DNA from: Lagopus muta
Taxonomy: Eukaryota > Chordata > Aves > Galliformes > Phasianidae
Direction of reading: 5' to 3'
DNA length: 64,000 nt
Assembly (NCBI RefSeq): GCF_023343835.1
Contig: NC_064444.1
Coordinates: 7,555,219 to 7,619,218, forward strand
Both the position numbers and the translations under genes were made by a program. Shown piece by piece: positions 24,583 to 34,680 of the stretch. Numbering within the stretch: the first letter of the stretch is position 1; every line of letters starts with the position of its first letter. Below the pieces are notes generated by a model. It saw only the letters and a program-made list of their open reading frames with translations, was not told the origin of the DNA and searched no databases.

Positions 24583-25456
24583 GTATGAAACATTAAGAGA
24601 CAATAAGGTGTAGTTTCACTTGAATTAATTTCTGTTAGTAGGGATTCACGAAGAATATTTGACCATCTTTTTATTTGGAAAACTATTCTTGTAGAGAAGA
24701 TGTGCACAGAAGACTATGTAGATGTGAAAATTCCTAAAATAATCACTTTGTTATCTTAAACGTTTCTTTCAAATAGATTATCATATTCTCTTAGTGCTGC
24801 AAACTTCAACATTTCTTTTGTAGGCTTTGAATTGCAGCTGAGATGGAAGAAATTAAAAAGAAAATAACTTTTTCAGTGGGGCATTACTTTAATATTGACC
24901 ATCTTCTCCCCTAAGAGCATAAGGCATAATTCCATCCTTTCAAATGTTTTCAAGCTTACTCATTAGGAGGACAGGCTTTAATTAATTTTTAAAATGTTTC
25001 ATCCTTGTTCTGTTTTACTACCAGAATGGGGGAAAGATAGATGTAGAAGATTAGTAGTGGAAATTCTTAAAAAAGACACTAATTATTAACCTTGGTGATA
25101 TGACAACTAGGTTTTCAGCTGTGGCTGAGAACTGAGTGTTTGAGAGACACCTCAATCCACCTACTACCATGTAATACTGATGTATTTTGAAGACTCACCT
25201 AACAAAACTCTGTCTTCACTCTGTGACATACCTTCAAATCCTTTTTGTGCGTGTGTATTTGTTTGACTGTAGAACACTCTGGACAAGGTTGTTTGACTGT
25301 AGTTTTAACTATATTTTCCACAAGATTGCACTTCATTTTTTGGGAAGACCTGGTGCTAAGTTTACCATATTTAGGTTTTTCTTTTGTACTGCTGTTCTCC
25401 TGGAAATTAAGTTGATAGATTTTTTTCTCTGTCTTGTCTTTTTCTATTGTTTGCAG

Positions 25457-25539
25457 GAGTAAGGAAAGGTTTCACCTGGAGGCAGGTGCTGGAGATATCC
25501 TGGAGGGCTGTTGAAACAGGAGGTGGAGGTACAATCACG
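25457..25539 (+). other. Candidate exon, 83 bp
   Basis: The acceptor has a long pyrimidine run ending TTTTTCTATTGTTTGCAG (25439-25456), and the donor is ACG followed by GTAAGC. The enclosed 83 bp are clearly richer in G+C and purines than the flanks. Two frames stop; the third is open through (2 nt then 27 codons) and contains RKGFTWRQVLEISWRAVE and a Gly-rich end before Thr-Ile-Thr. It ends at a codon boundary. No family is recognised. It could equally be a non-coding exon or a chance pseudo-exon. Confidence 0.25.
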
Positions 25540-28500
25540 GTAAGCTGCAGAAGAGATTTGTCAGGAAGAGGTTTTCCTCATTTTTGAAATCTCAGGATAG
25601 CTGGGTAGCCACAGGGCATCTACTTGCACTTTTACAGTAAACTTGAGGGTTTTAGTGTGGCAGTACCTTATAAAATATCCTAGGTTTCACTAGCTCAGGA
25701 AAAAAGCAAGGCAATCAGCATATTAAAGCTTTATTTTGCTTTGTTAATTCCCATACATTCCTGATAACAGCATTTGTCACAGAAATTGGCAGCATTTCAA
25801 CACTGACTTTCCAGCTCGACAAACACATTCATATTTAAAGTGTTCGTTCTATACAGCAGTGGTAGTGTTTTCTTTTTATTTGAGAATAAAGCAGGAAAGC
25901 ATCCTGCCTTGTTTTTTTGGCTTGGGACCACAAAGATGCTGTAAAAGCTAATTCTGAGAGTTGTTCTTTTTTTCCATTACACATCAATGAGTATAATTGG
26001 AGAAAACAGGTTAAAGATAAATTTAGCATTCTCAAGGAAATGATTATGTTAAGCCTCTGTAGAAAATGTATTACTTTGTTTGCTCTCATTTTAGATGAAT
26101 ATAAGAGCATATTAAACACATTATTCACACAGATTCTTAGTAAACATGAAATTTATGTCTCTTTAGTACATTGCATTTTACTTCATTTTTTATCCCGAGA
26201 GTCTCTGCTATAAAGGTGGTTAATTTCTAACGTTAGTAATTTCAGTTGGTGTGGTAATCTATTGAATTATACCATAAAATTTCTATGATCTCTGATGCCT
26301 ATTAAATATGAACCTGAGTGAATGAAGTACAGCTCTCAAGGTACATACCAGCTGTACTAACATAAAATGTAACGTACTATTTGTGAAAAATGTCAATGTG
26401 TGCTGGAAAACTTTTTTGCTATTTCTGATAGTTATGAAGAAATAGGGCCAAGTGTAGGACCAACACATATATGTTAGAAGGGTTGTCATTCTTCATTGCT
26501 CATTTTCTAGGTGGCATATTATATCACAAAGCCTCTATTAATTTGCTGCTTCTTGCAACCAATTAATGGTTCCCAATAACTTCACTGACACTGAGAAATA
26601 GGAAGAGAAAGGGCAAATGTGAATGAAGTTGGTTTTTACCCATGCTATCTGTGTGTTTTTGTTATCTCTTGGAGGTAGGATGTTGCCACATGAGGACTCC
26701 AAGCAACAGCCATTTGTATAAGCAGAGAACTTCTTGCCCTCCTGAGTGCAGCTGCAGTGGTACTTGGTAAGGCAGGAAGCTGAACTCAGGGTACCATGGG
26801 ACTCTGGTGTGCACCACTCAGCCCACAAACTGACCATATGATAACTGTGTTGTAGGCTTCAGAAGAAGCAAAAGCTGATCAGCATAAAGGCAACCCCTCT
26901 TTAAAATAGAAGGGAAGGGTGAGGATGGGGAAAATGCATCTTGAATACGTGTGCGTGCATATTTGTTGGAGTAGTCTTCTTTTGAGCTTGTTCCAGAGGT
27001 TATGGTGTACAAATGTTTTTGAACTGGATTTTATTCATGAAAAATCTGTCTGCATTTAGTGGTGGAGCGGAGCCTATTGATAGCATTGCTCCCCAAATGC
27101 TGCAGCCCAATAACATGTATAGGCCCCAGCTGAGATCATGGTGCTGAATGGTATAAATCCTAAAATATTTTAAAAAAACAAAAAAGTCAAAAAATTTATG
27201 AACAAGATCCTCAGGACACGTGTGCAAAGTCAGAAGGATATGAAACCTTATTCCAGAGTTCACCTGCAGGAATATGAGCTGAACTGCGTCTGCCTCCTCT
27301 CCTCATTCTGGCCAGGCAGCCTCCAGCCTTCATGTGGTTCTCTCTGAGCAGCAGAGGAGAGAATTGTACACTTATATTAAGAGTCAAACCATACAAGAGG
27401 TTGTGAGGTTGTTTTTTGTTTTTCGGTTTTTCGTGTTTTTTTTTTTTTGTTTTTTTTTTTTAATATCAGATTATAGACAGTAAAAATGTCAGGAAAAGGA
27501 ATTTGAGGGAAGGGAATTAAAATAGCAGGAGATCAGAAATAGAAGATGTTGGACAAGCAAGATGCAGTGAAAGGAAATGAAAACAGGCCTGGAAAATATC
27601 TATATAGCCAGCCCAGTTTCCAGTGTTCATGGGGGAGTTAAGATTATAATGCTGAAAACAGAAACAGAATTTTCAGTTTTTTGATACAGAAAACCACAGA
27701 CTGGAGCAATCAGACTGGAACGCATCTTTTGTACTTTGAATTCAAGGCAGAGCTCTAGAGCATTCCAGGATAGCCTGTAGATTTCTATAACAGTAACAGA
27801 TTTTTAATAGCTTTTTTGACAATGCACGAGGGATTGAAGGAATAGGGTTTCAACCAAAACCTTTTTTAAAAGATTGTTAGCAAGCCAAGAAAAGAGTCTT
27901 AGAAGGCTTAACTCCTTGGTAGTTCAGATGCTATGATTGCTAAATGAAGGATGAGATCACCAAGTGCCTAGACATACAGAACATATGCTAATAAAATCTA
28001 TCATGAGATTCTGCCAAACACAATTAGGGTGTGTTAGAAAGGCTACTGAAATTATAAGACAATGCCAAACCGAAGGGTTCATACCTGCCAAAGGCTGCAT
28101 GCGGGGGCATTCATCTCTGTTGCTCAATTGGCCAAAGAGAAGGTTGAAAATTGTGGCCAAAATCTGTCTTGAAATGTTTCAATGTATAACACAAAGCACA
28201 GTTCTGCATGTCTGAAGCACATACAAAAAAACTAAAAGAAACATGACAGCCTGTTATATATAACATAATACAGATGGAAAAAATTGTCTTAAGACGGGAG
28301 GGATTTTTAATGTCTTTGTATTTGCATTTGAGACAATCTGTGAAAATTTCAAAGAGTAAAAAGTCCACCTGGTGAAGGTGTTCCCAGATGTCTCAAAATT
28401 AGTCACCCAGAAATTAGAGTACCATTAAAGCAGTCATGAAGTATGCACATCCCTAAAACCAAGCTGGGTCAAAACCTAGTGATTTCTTTGTATTGATTCT

Positions 28501-28605
28501 TGTGTTAAATGACACAGTCGCTGCTTGCCAGGTCTCAGTATGGGGAAATGGCATTTATTTTTCCATTGACATAATAAGGATTTGTTTTATCTCTTCTGTC
28601 CACAG
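25540..28605. other. Unique non-coding DNA
   Basis: No gene is recognised. Several 60-100 codon ORFs over 25835-27396 overlap each other on opposite strands and lack any recognisable motif. A T-rich low-complexity tract occupies about 27409-27461. Confidence 0.55.
27409..27461. repeat. T-rich low-complexity tract
   Basis: Fifty-three bases of T interrupted by single G and CG/GTG groups. Confidence 0.85.
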
Positions 28606-28661
28606 ATAAGATTAGTAGACTTGCACTTGGAGTCCTCACAGAGATTGCTCTTAAAATGAAG
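28606..28661 (+). other. Candidate exon with GC donor
   Basis: The acceptor is excellent (TTTTATCTCTTCTGTCCACAG, ending 28605). One frame is open and reads KISRLALGVLTEIALKMK, an amphipathic helix-like segment, after a 2-nt carry. The first good donor is the non-canonical AAG|GCAAGT at 28662, a perfect match to the rare GC-AG donor class; a weaker GT donor (CAG|GTATTG) lies at 28698, but the open frame stops before it. The donor region itself lies in a 22-bp partial duplication (CTTAAAATGAAGGCAA twice). No family is recognised; this may be chance. Confidence 0.2.
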
Positions 28662-28687
28662 GCAAGTAGTTCTTAAAATGAAGGCAA
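28649..28687. repeat. Short tandem duplication (22-bp period)
   Basis: TCTTAAAATGAAGGCAA occurs at 28649-28665 and again at 28671-28687. Both copies carry the GC-donor-like AAGGCAA word, but only the first continues to GT. Confidence 0.85.
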
Positions 28688-29625
28688 ACGAAATCAGGTA
28701 TTGTTAAAATCCCAGTTAGTGATTGTTGTTAGATGTGGGGAAGGGTGAATAATACACAAGCATTCTATTTGTATTGTTACATCAGGTATGTCCTGCACTG
28801 TGAGTCCTTTTTTTCATTTTTTTCTTCATTAAGACTTTTTTCTCATGTTGATTAAGTAGATTCCTGTATTTTCCTATATATGAATTCAATAGGATCATAA
28901 ATAAGGTAAAATTAAGGTGCTGCTACTTGTTTATCCTTTTAGTGCATGTTAGGGGCTAAATTCTCATGTATGTACTGACAACGCATTTGGGTTAATATAT
29001 TCACATCTTAACTTGTAGTCAGATCAGCTATTTTAAATGATTACATGTTAAATCTGATATTTACTCTTGGACTGTGCAAAAGTCAAAGGGAACAATTTGT
29101 CAGCTCATTCATATTTTGCTTCTGAAGCCAGTTAACTAATCAGTCTAATGAAAAAGAAGTAAGATAAATGGAGGCCATTCTGTTATGTAGAAAAGTGTAC
29201 ATGAAGATAAATTTTTCACATTTTGCTTCATTTCATCTGCAGTTATCACTGTCATAATTGCTTCTGAACACTCAAGGTGCTCTTCATATTACTTCTATGA
29301 TATGAATGGCTTAAGCTATTTTGGTAGAGTAGTAGCTTATACCACTAATTTTTTTTATTTTTTTATTTTTTTGTTTCATAATTTAGTAATTTTTTTTTTC
29401 TGCATTTTTATTGCAAAATGAATTTCTAAAGAAACAGTAAATGGTCTAGACTTGTGCAAACTACCAGCTTCTGCTATAAACAAGCTAGTATAATAGATCC
29501 TGGGCAAATAATATCTCGCTAATATAATTCCCATTAGTTTGTATTTTAAAAGTGATATTCCAGGTTAATTAATCTAGAAATTATTTTCCTGCTATGGTAT
29601 CTGTTGATCTAATGAGTAATAGGGT

Positions 29626-29767
29626 CATCCCCTTTGCTTCATCTAAAACCTCTAAGAAGAGTGCCATTATTTCTAGATCATGATATTTCTTAGATCAAGC
29701 AAAGATGATCCCGTTTGCTTCATCTAAAACCTCTAAGAAGGGTGCCATTATTTCTAGATCATGATAG
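29626..29767. repeat. 81-bp tandem duplication (about 1.75 copies)
   Basis: Copy one starts at 29626 and copy two at 29707. About 60 bp align with only two substitutions (C/G near 29632 against 29713, A/G near 29660 against 29741); the core is GCTTCATCTAAAACCTC through TTTCTAGATCATGATA. The rest of copy one (ending TTAGATCAAGCAAAGA) is not repeated. The low divergence suggests a recent duplication, possibly polymorphic. Confidence 0.92.
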
Positions 29768-31761
29768 TCATCAGGTGTTTCTCTTTGCACCCAATAGACT
29801 AAATTGTGATATGGACACTATAAAAACTATAGACTACTGTATTAAGAACATGTACCATTATTTTTAAACAGGAATAAAGACAAGTCAGTGCAAAATAGAA
29901 CATCGACTATTTTCATATTGCTGCATCATAGAACATTTCTTCATTGAGAATTCTTTAAAGCCTGAGGAAAATGCCAGAATTTAAGAATCTTCTTCTCTGT
30001 TAACATGTAATGGTTTTCTGACTGAATTAATTATAATGGCGTAGTTTGCCACATGTGTAGAATTCTCATCAGGGTTTGTAATCTGATTCTATGGAGTGTG
30101 ATTTTATGATGGATAAGCATCTGAACAAATAAGGAGACCCAAGGTAGCTGTATTGAAATTGCTGTAAAAGGTATATTCATTATCTCAGCTAGATTTCTGC
30201 AGTGGTAGAAAGGGAGATTCTTAAATATACGCATTCATTTGGGCACCCTGTGCACTTCAAAAAGAATCTGATTATAAAAACAACTTCAGCTTACCCCAAA
30301 GAAGTACAGGAGTGGGACTAGATTTCTTCCTTTTATAACTTGTCAGAAATTTAATGTAGTTTTATTGCATTAAATTTTCAACTATTCTAGCTGCTGTAGA
30401 AAATATATATATCCAAATAATACGCTCAGAAAGGTAAATGCATATATGGTGATTTTAAAATATTGCTGCAAACTGGGTTAAGTTGAGAATTTCCAAACCC
30501 ACATCATCTTAGGTTTTTAAGGCCCTGCAGGTCTTTTTAAAAATCCCTAAGAGTTTAAAAGAATATATTCTGCTGGCAGTTGAGTTCATGCTATTAGCCT
30601 AAAATGTGTCGGTCATCAAATACTTTTATAGCCACATAATGAATTTCATTAATCATTTGTTTTAAACGTAAGATTTTTTCTTAAATAGAAAATTAAATTC
30701 AATTACCAGGAGTTTCATTCCTTCTTTCATACAGTGTATTTCAGCTTTCTCTAAAGTGTTTCTTTCTCCAAGTAGTCAAACCTGGATTCTACTATCTTTT
30801 CTACTCATATAGATACAATATTCAGTCAAGTTATAAAAATATTCTTCTGGAAAAATCACCATTGCAGGGAATATAGTTTTCATGGAATATATTTTGTGGT
30901 TTATCATTGTTGCTTCTGGACATTCACATTTTCTTCTACTTTGCTGTAAGTATCTCCACTGAAGTCTGATACAAGATCATAACTGGAAGTAATTGTGGAT
31001 TCAGACTTTGCTTTTCTTCCAGCTTTTCCCAGTATTTTAGGTGCAACATTTTTTTTTACTTGCTTGTATATTTTTTAATAAATTTTCCTTTCTGGAGGTA
31101 GTAGCTCACTTTTGCACAACTGACCACATCCTGCCAGAGTGTTTCTACTTTTAGTTGCTTTTATGGCAAGCAAGAAATAAATGCTTTTCTAATATTAATT
31201 CTGAAATGGATGGCAACTTCTGCTGAAGAGTCCTGGAAGATTGGAAAATAATGCAGCAGCAGTGGCAATCAGAATACTTGTAACTGATTTGACCCTATGA
31301 ATTTATATTAGCCCGATATTTTGTCTTTTACATATTAAATATTTACAGAAAACATGTAGTATACTTTCAAATGTAGTTTGCTTTCTTTACTGACCTCAGT
31401 CTTGTGAAAAGTCATCCCAGTATTCCAGATGCACTCAAACTCATTTTCCCTTGGGGATGTCTGGACCTCAAATTTGAGAAATGTCATTTATTGTCCATGT
31501 TTGATAAACATGATAATGGCTGTGCATGCACGGAAACTGAGCTAACTTTTCAACATCACACTGCTTTGTTCATGAAAAGAACTATTACGTTAATTACAGT
31601 ATGTTAATATGTAATACTTCTAGGAAAATTATTATTTTTTTAAATAATGGAATTTGCTTTCTTTTAAAGTAGTGAGGTGCAGACATCTATGGCCTGCTTT
31701 TCGTTTCCCAGGAAATATGTTCCTTTTCAAATAAGTTACATTTTTCTTTTGTGTCCTTTAG

Positions 31762-31836
31762 CCTACCCCAAGTGGCTTGCAGTATTTATCAACTTTAATC
31801 AACATGACTGACAGGAAACCTGATAATAGAGAATAG
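31762..31836 (+). other. Possible terminal exon segment (25 codons with stop)
   Basis: A strong acceptor (TTTTTCTTTTGTGTCCTTTAG, ending 31761) is followed by a frame-0 reading of PTPSGLQYLSTLINMTDRKP then a TAG at 31834. No poly(A) signal is seen close downstream. It resembles a C-terminal coding end but is short and unrecognised. Confidence 0.12.
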
Positions 31837-32725
31837 CTGTCTCCACTGGTGGGGCAAAATCTTTTGAAATGTCAGTAGTGAATACACTGTATTTACATTT
31901 CTTTGGGACTCTCGCTCTTAAAAGATTTCCATCTTTTACACTGGAGGGATGAAAGTAAAGGTTATTTAACTATACATCAGAAATTTTATCTGATGACAGT
32001 GTGACAAAATATTCCTGCTTTCAGAAGTGCACAATGCTTGCCTCTCATCTCTGGTGCAGCTTCTTTGGTGTAGCAAGTTCGTATCTACTGTTTGTCCTCT
32101 AATATTGCAAGCTGTTCATCATTCAATTACTGCCAGTCCTGGATCTTTCTTTTGAAATCTATTTGGTTTTGGCCAGCGTATTAGTTCCTTCATAGTGATC
32201 TACAGTTTATTAAAATATATGATGAAGATGAACCAAGTGAAATAGCTGGTTTCCCAGTGAGAGGTATCCTAATACCTATAGAAGTTTCTTTTGATGACTC
32301 TATTACCTTACTGAGCTACTGACTTCCTTGGAGAAGTTGTTTTCATTTTAAAATACAAAATATAGCTGTCGTGCCTTTTGGCTACATTTTTTTCAGGATT
32401 ATTGGTAAAGGAAATTAATTTGAGAAAATAATCTGTAAAAAGGTTTCAAAAAACTTCATGAAAATTTGCATGTTAATATTGAAAATGCCATTTAATATTA
32501 AAAAAAATGATACACAATTTTTTTCAAGCAGAAAATTCATTTATTTGGGTTGCTTTGAATTTCAAACTTTTAAACTCATTTTTTATTCAAAAGAAATCAC
32601 ATTTAGCAGAATTAAGCTGTATAAAGGCAAGCCCACTTCTATGAACATACAGCTAGAAATGCCACAGTGTACTCACCAATAATGTATTTCTTTTTTCCCT
32701 TTTTTCTTTATCTAATCTGTTAAAG

Positions 32726-32950
32726 ATGGATTTCCTGCACCCAGTACTATGTCTAGAAGTGAAGTTTCCAAGGCTGACACGTTAGTCTGCTGCCATTTTG
32801 CTCAGTATCTCACAGCGCAGGCACAGGAGACATGAAGCATCCCTTGGGCACTGCTGGGAAAGTCCCATGGGGCATGGGCTCTGCATGGATGGACCCACAC
32901 TCATATGAAGGATGGCTGCTGCAAGAGCTCAGGCTGCAGGGGAGTCAGAG
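32726..32950 (+). other. Candidate 225-bp exon, probably non-coding
   Basis: The acceptor has one of the longest pyrimidine runs in the window (about 24 of 27 bases are C/T over 32687-32713, then a branch-like CTAATC and AAAG), and the donor is GAG followed by GTAAGG at 32951. The interior is visibly richer in G+C than the flanks. Every frame is stopped: the first frame opens with ATG and runs 19 codons (MDFLHPVLCLEVKFPRLTR) to TAG, and another runs 34 codons. If real, it is more likely a lncRNA or UTR exon than coding. It ends ten bases before an antisense CR1 tail. Confidence 0.25.
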
Positions 32951-32960
32951 GTAAGGAATT

Positions 32961-33240
32961 GTAGAATCATAGAAGTTGGAAAAGACTACTAAGATAATTT
33001 AGTCCAAGCATCAACCTGTCGCCACCATGGCTGCTAAGCCATGTCCCTCAGTATCTCATCTACCCTTTCCTTCAACATCTTCAGGAACAGCGACTCTACC
33101 ACCTCCCGGAGCAGCTTGTGCATATACTTCAACATTTTTTCAGAGAAGAAATTTCTCCTGATATCGAACCTGAACCTCCCCTGGTGCAACTTAAAGCCAT
33201 TGCCTCTTGTCCTATCACTAGTTACCTGAAAATGCATTTG
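32961..33240 (-). mobile_element. CR1 LINE 3' end with legible ORF2 C-terminus (antisense)
   Basis: The plus strand opens with GTAGAATCATAGAAGTTGG, the antisense CR1 terminus, followed by 'TTTAGTCCAAGCATCAACC'. On the minus strand an open frame across 33034-33240 reads the CR1 reverse-transcriptase protein C-terminus: RGNGFKLHQGRFRFDIRR, NFFSEK, LLREVVESLFLKMLKERV and the ending EILRDMA. This is the well-known end of CR1 ORF2 (usual form RLDIRKNFF...LPREVVESPSLEVFK...LRDMV). The whole upstream enzyme is missing, so this is a 5'-truncated dead copy. The open frame continues to 33300 into sequence I cannot assign. It is the best preserved CR1 protein remnant in the window. Confidence 0.88.
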
Positions 33241-33377
33241 TACCAAAAGCGTTTCTCCAGGTTTGCTGCGACAACTGCCTCTGTACATTTTTAGTATCAC
33301 AAGTCCACATCTTACTTCTTTATCACAGAATTAATTATTATTTAATAATTATCTAATTATGTTATTTAGCTAATTAA

Positions 33378-33485
33378 CAGTTAATTATCTACCTCATTGG
33401 ACAGTCAGACTGCTCCTGTTTGCAGCCCTGATAACTTTCTCTAGTCCTACACTCTGAATGAGGGTATATAAACATGGGTTTATAT
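33378..33485. repeat. Direct repeat copy 1 (about 107 bp)
   Basis: Starts CAGTTAATTATCTACCTCAT and ends ACATGGGTTTATAT. It aligns to 34351-34457 with a handful of substitutions and one 1-bp gap. The sequence left of the repeat differs between copies, giving a sharp left border; the right border falls inside the palindrome at 33461-33490. Both copies share a minus-strand reading LEKVIRAA-RSSLTVQ then stop, probably incidental. Confidence 0.9.
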
Positions 33486-33490
33486 ACCCT
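33461..33490. repeat. Perfect 13-bp palindrome, 4-nt loop
   Basis: Arm AGGGTATATAAAC (33461-33473), loop ATGG, arm GTTTATATACCCT (33478-33490). The first arm is altered in copy 2 of the direct repeat (TGCATGCAAC-like), so only copy 1 can form the hairpin. A hairpin at the border of a repeat is a feature of some rolling-circle (Helitron-like) ends, but no other Helitron mark such as CTRR is evident. Confidence 0.9.
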
Positions 33491-34350
33491 AATACCTTCT
33501 CTTTCTTCAAGATAAACTCTATCCCACCTCCATCCCAGATGTTTTGAGACAAGACCCCCAACCCATCACAAAGTTTCACTTAAAATTGATGGAGCTGCTT
33601 ATGGAGAGAAACCAGGCTCTTGAACACGGGGTAATGAGAGATGATTCATTAGGGAAGGGAAAGGAATGTGGATTTTAAGTGTGGTAAGAAAAATCTGTGA
33701 TCCCTCAGACACTCTGCACAAAGCAATCTGGAGCCTTGTAGTGGAGGGTTCACCATTCACTTACTGAATGTTTGAGACCAAACAGTGGATGCGAGTACAA
33801 TGAGGCAGTAAGTGATGCATTTCAGCAGTGGCGGAAGTAATTAGTGCAGATTTTTATGAGCACAGCAAACAGGCTTTTGTTCATCACTAGTTAAAAATGC
33901 AGAACTAATGTTGAAAAAGAGTTTTGTAGCTGAAAATTTGCTCTACCAAACAGTATTATTGTGCTCTTTGTCTCTGTTGTAGTTTCCATGGAAGTAAATA
34001 GGAGGCTTTACTTTTGAAGAGATCTGCATGTTATTATTAAGCAGTCTCTACACTGACAGCATTTCAAAATGGAGCATTCAGGTATGCTGGGATCATTGCA
34101 TTTTCACTTCTGACAGCTCTCACCTCCTAGAAGTAACAGCACTCCAGAATAAATCCCCAGATGACCTCCACACAACAAAAGGCAGAAGCAGGGTGTTACT
34201 ATAACAGAGAAAATTGGAAGCAAGGAGGCAGACTCCTACTAATACCTACATTAACATGTAACCCGTACTGCTGCTGGATCGTGTTTTACTGATAACCCGG
34301 GGATTAAACACATGAAAAAACAATAAATAGGACACTCTGCCAAGTTGCTG
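33491..34350. other. Spacer between the two direct-repeat copies
   Basis: About 860 bp of sequence that I cannot assign. It includes a purine-rich GGGAAGGGAAAGGAATG word near 33653 and no open frame longer than about 40 codons. It is too short and non-coding to be a retroviral interior. Confidence 0.5.
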
Positions 34351-34457
34351 CAGTTAATTATCTACCTCATTGGACAGTCAGACTGCTTCTTTTTGCAGCC
34401 CTGATAACTTTCTCTAGTCCTGCACTCTGAATGAGTGCATGCAACATGGGTTTATAT
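34351..34457. repeat. Direct repeat copy 2 (about 107 bp)
   Basis: The partner of 33378-33485, offset about 973 bp, same orientation. Differences include CTTCTTTTTGCAG against CTCCTGTTTGCAG, TGCACTC against TACACTC, and a changed stretch at the palindrome arm. Confidence 0.9.
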
Positions 34458-34636
34458 GTAATAGCTTTTAAAATATCCATTATTGATTGTAATAGAGAAA
34501 ATGGGACATCTGGAGTTATTTGAAAAGTGAAAGGAATGGACCTATTGAGGACCCACATAGTAGGGGACAAAGGGAGCAGGATGCCTACTGTGTGCTTATA
34601 ACTGGACAACAGCAATCTCAGCTTCCCTGCTGGGCA

Positions 34637-34680
34637 GGAAAGAAAGGAACAAAGAGGGAAAGAAAGAAGGGACAGAAGTG
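34637..34680. repeat. Polypurine-rich tract
   Basis: About 44 bp composed of A and G with only two C (words such as GGAAAGAAAGGAA and GAGGGAAAGAAAGAAGGGA). Tracts like this can form triplex DNA or serve as priming tracts in retroelements, but no LTR or reverse-transcriptase remnant adjoins it. Confidence 0.75.

Larger units (their letters stand above)
22631..25456. other. Unique non-coding DNA with homopolymers
   Basis: No gene is recognised. Minus-strand ORFs over 22974-23326 are artefacts of the T31 and T14 tracts (poly-lysine translations). A perfect hairpin lies at 24554-24582. Confidence 0.6.
28698..32725. other. Unique non-coding DNA
   Basis: No gene is recognised except the low-confidence segment at 31762-31836. 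It holds T-rich tracts at 29348-29400 and the 81-bp tandem duplication. Confidence 0.55.

Noticed and set aside
33378-34457. Reading the paired direct repeats as LTRs of a small retrovirus-like element
   Set aside because: Repeat units of about 107 bp are too short, no TG...CA ends, no primer-binding site or polymerase remnant in the spacer.
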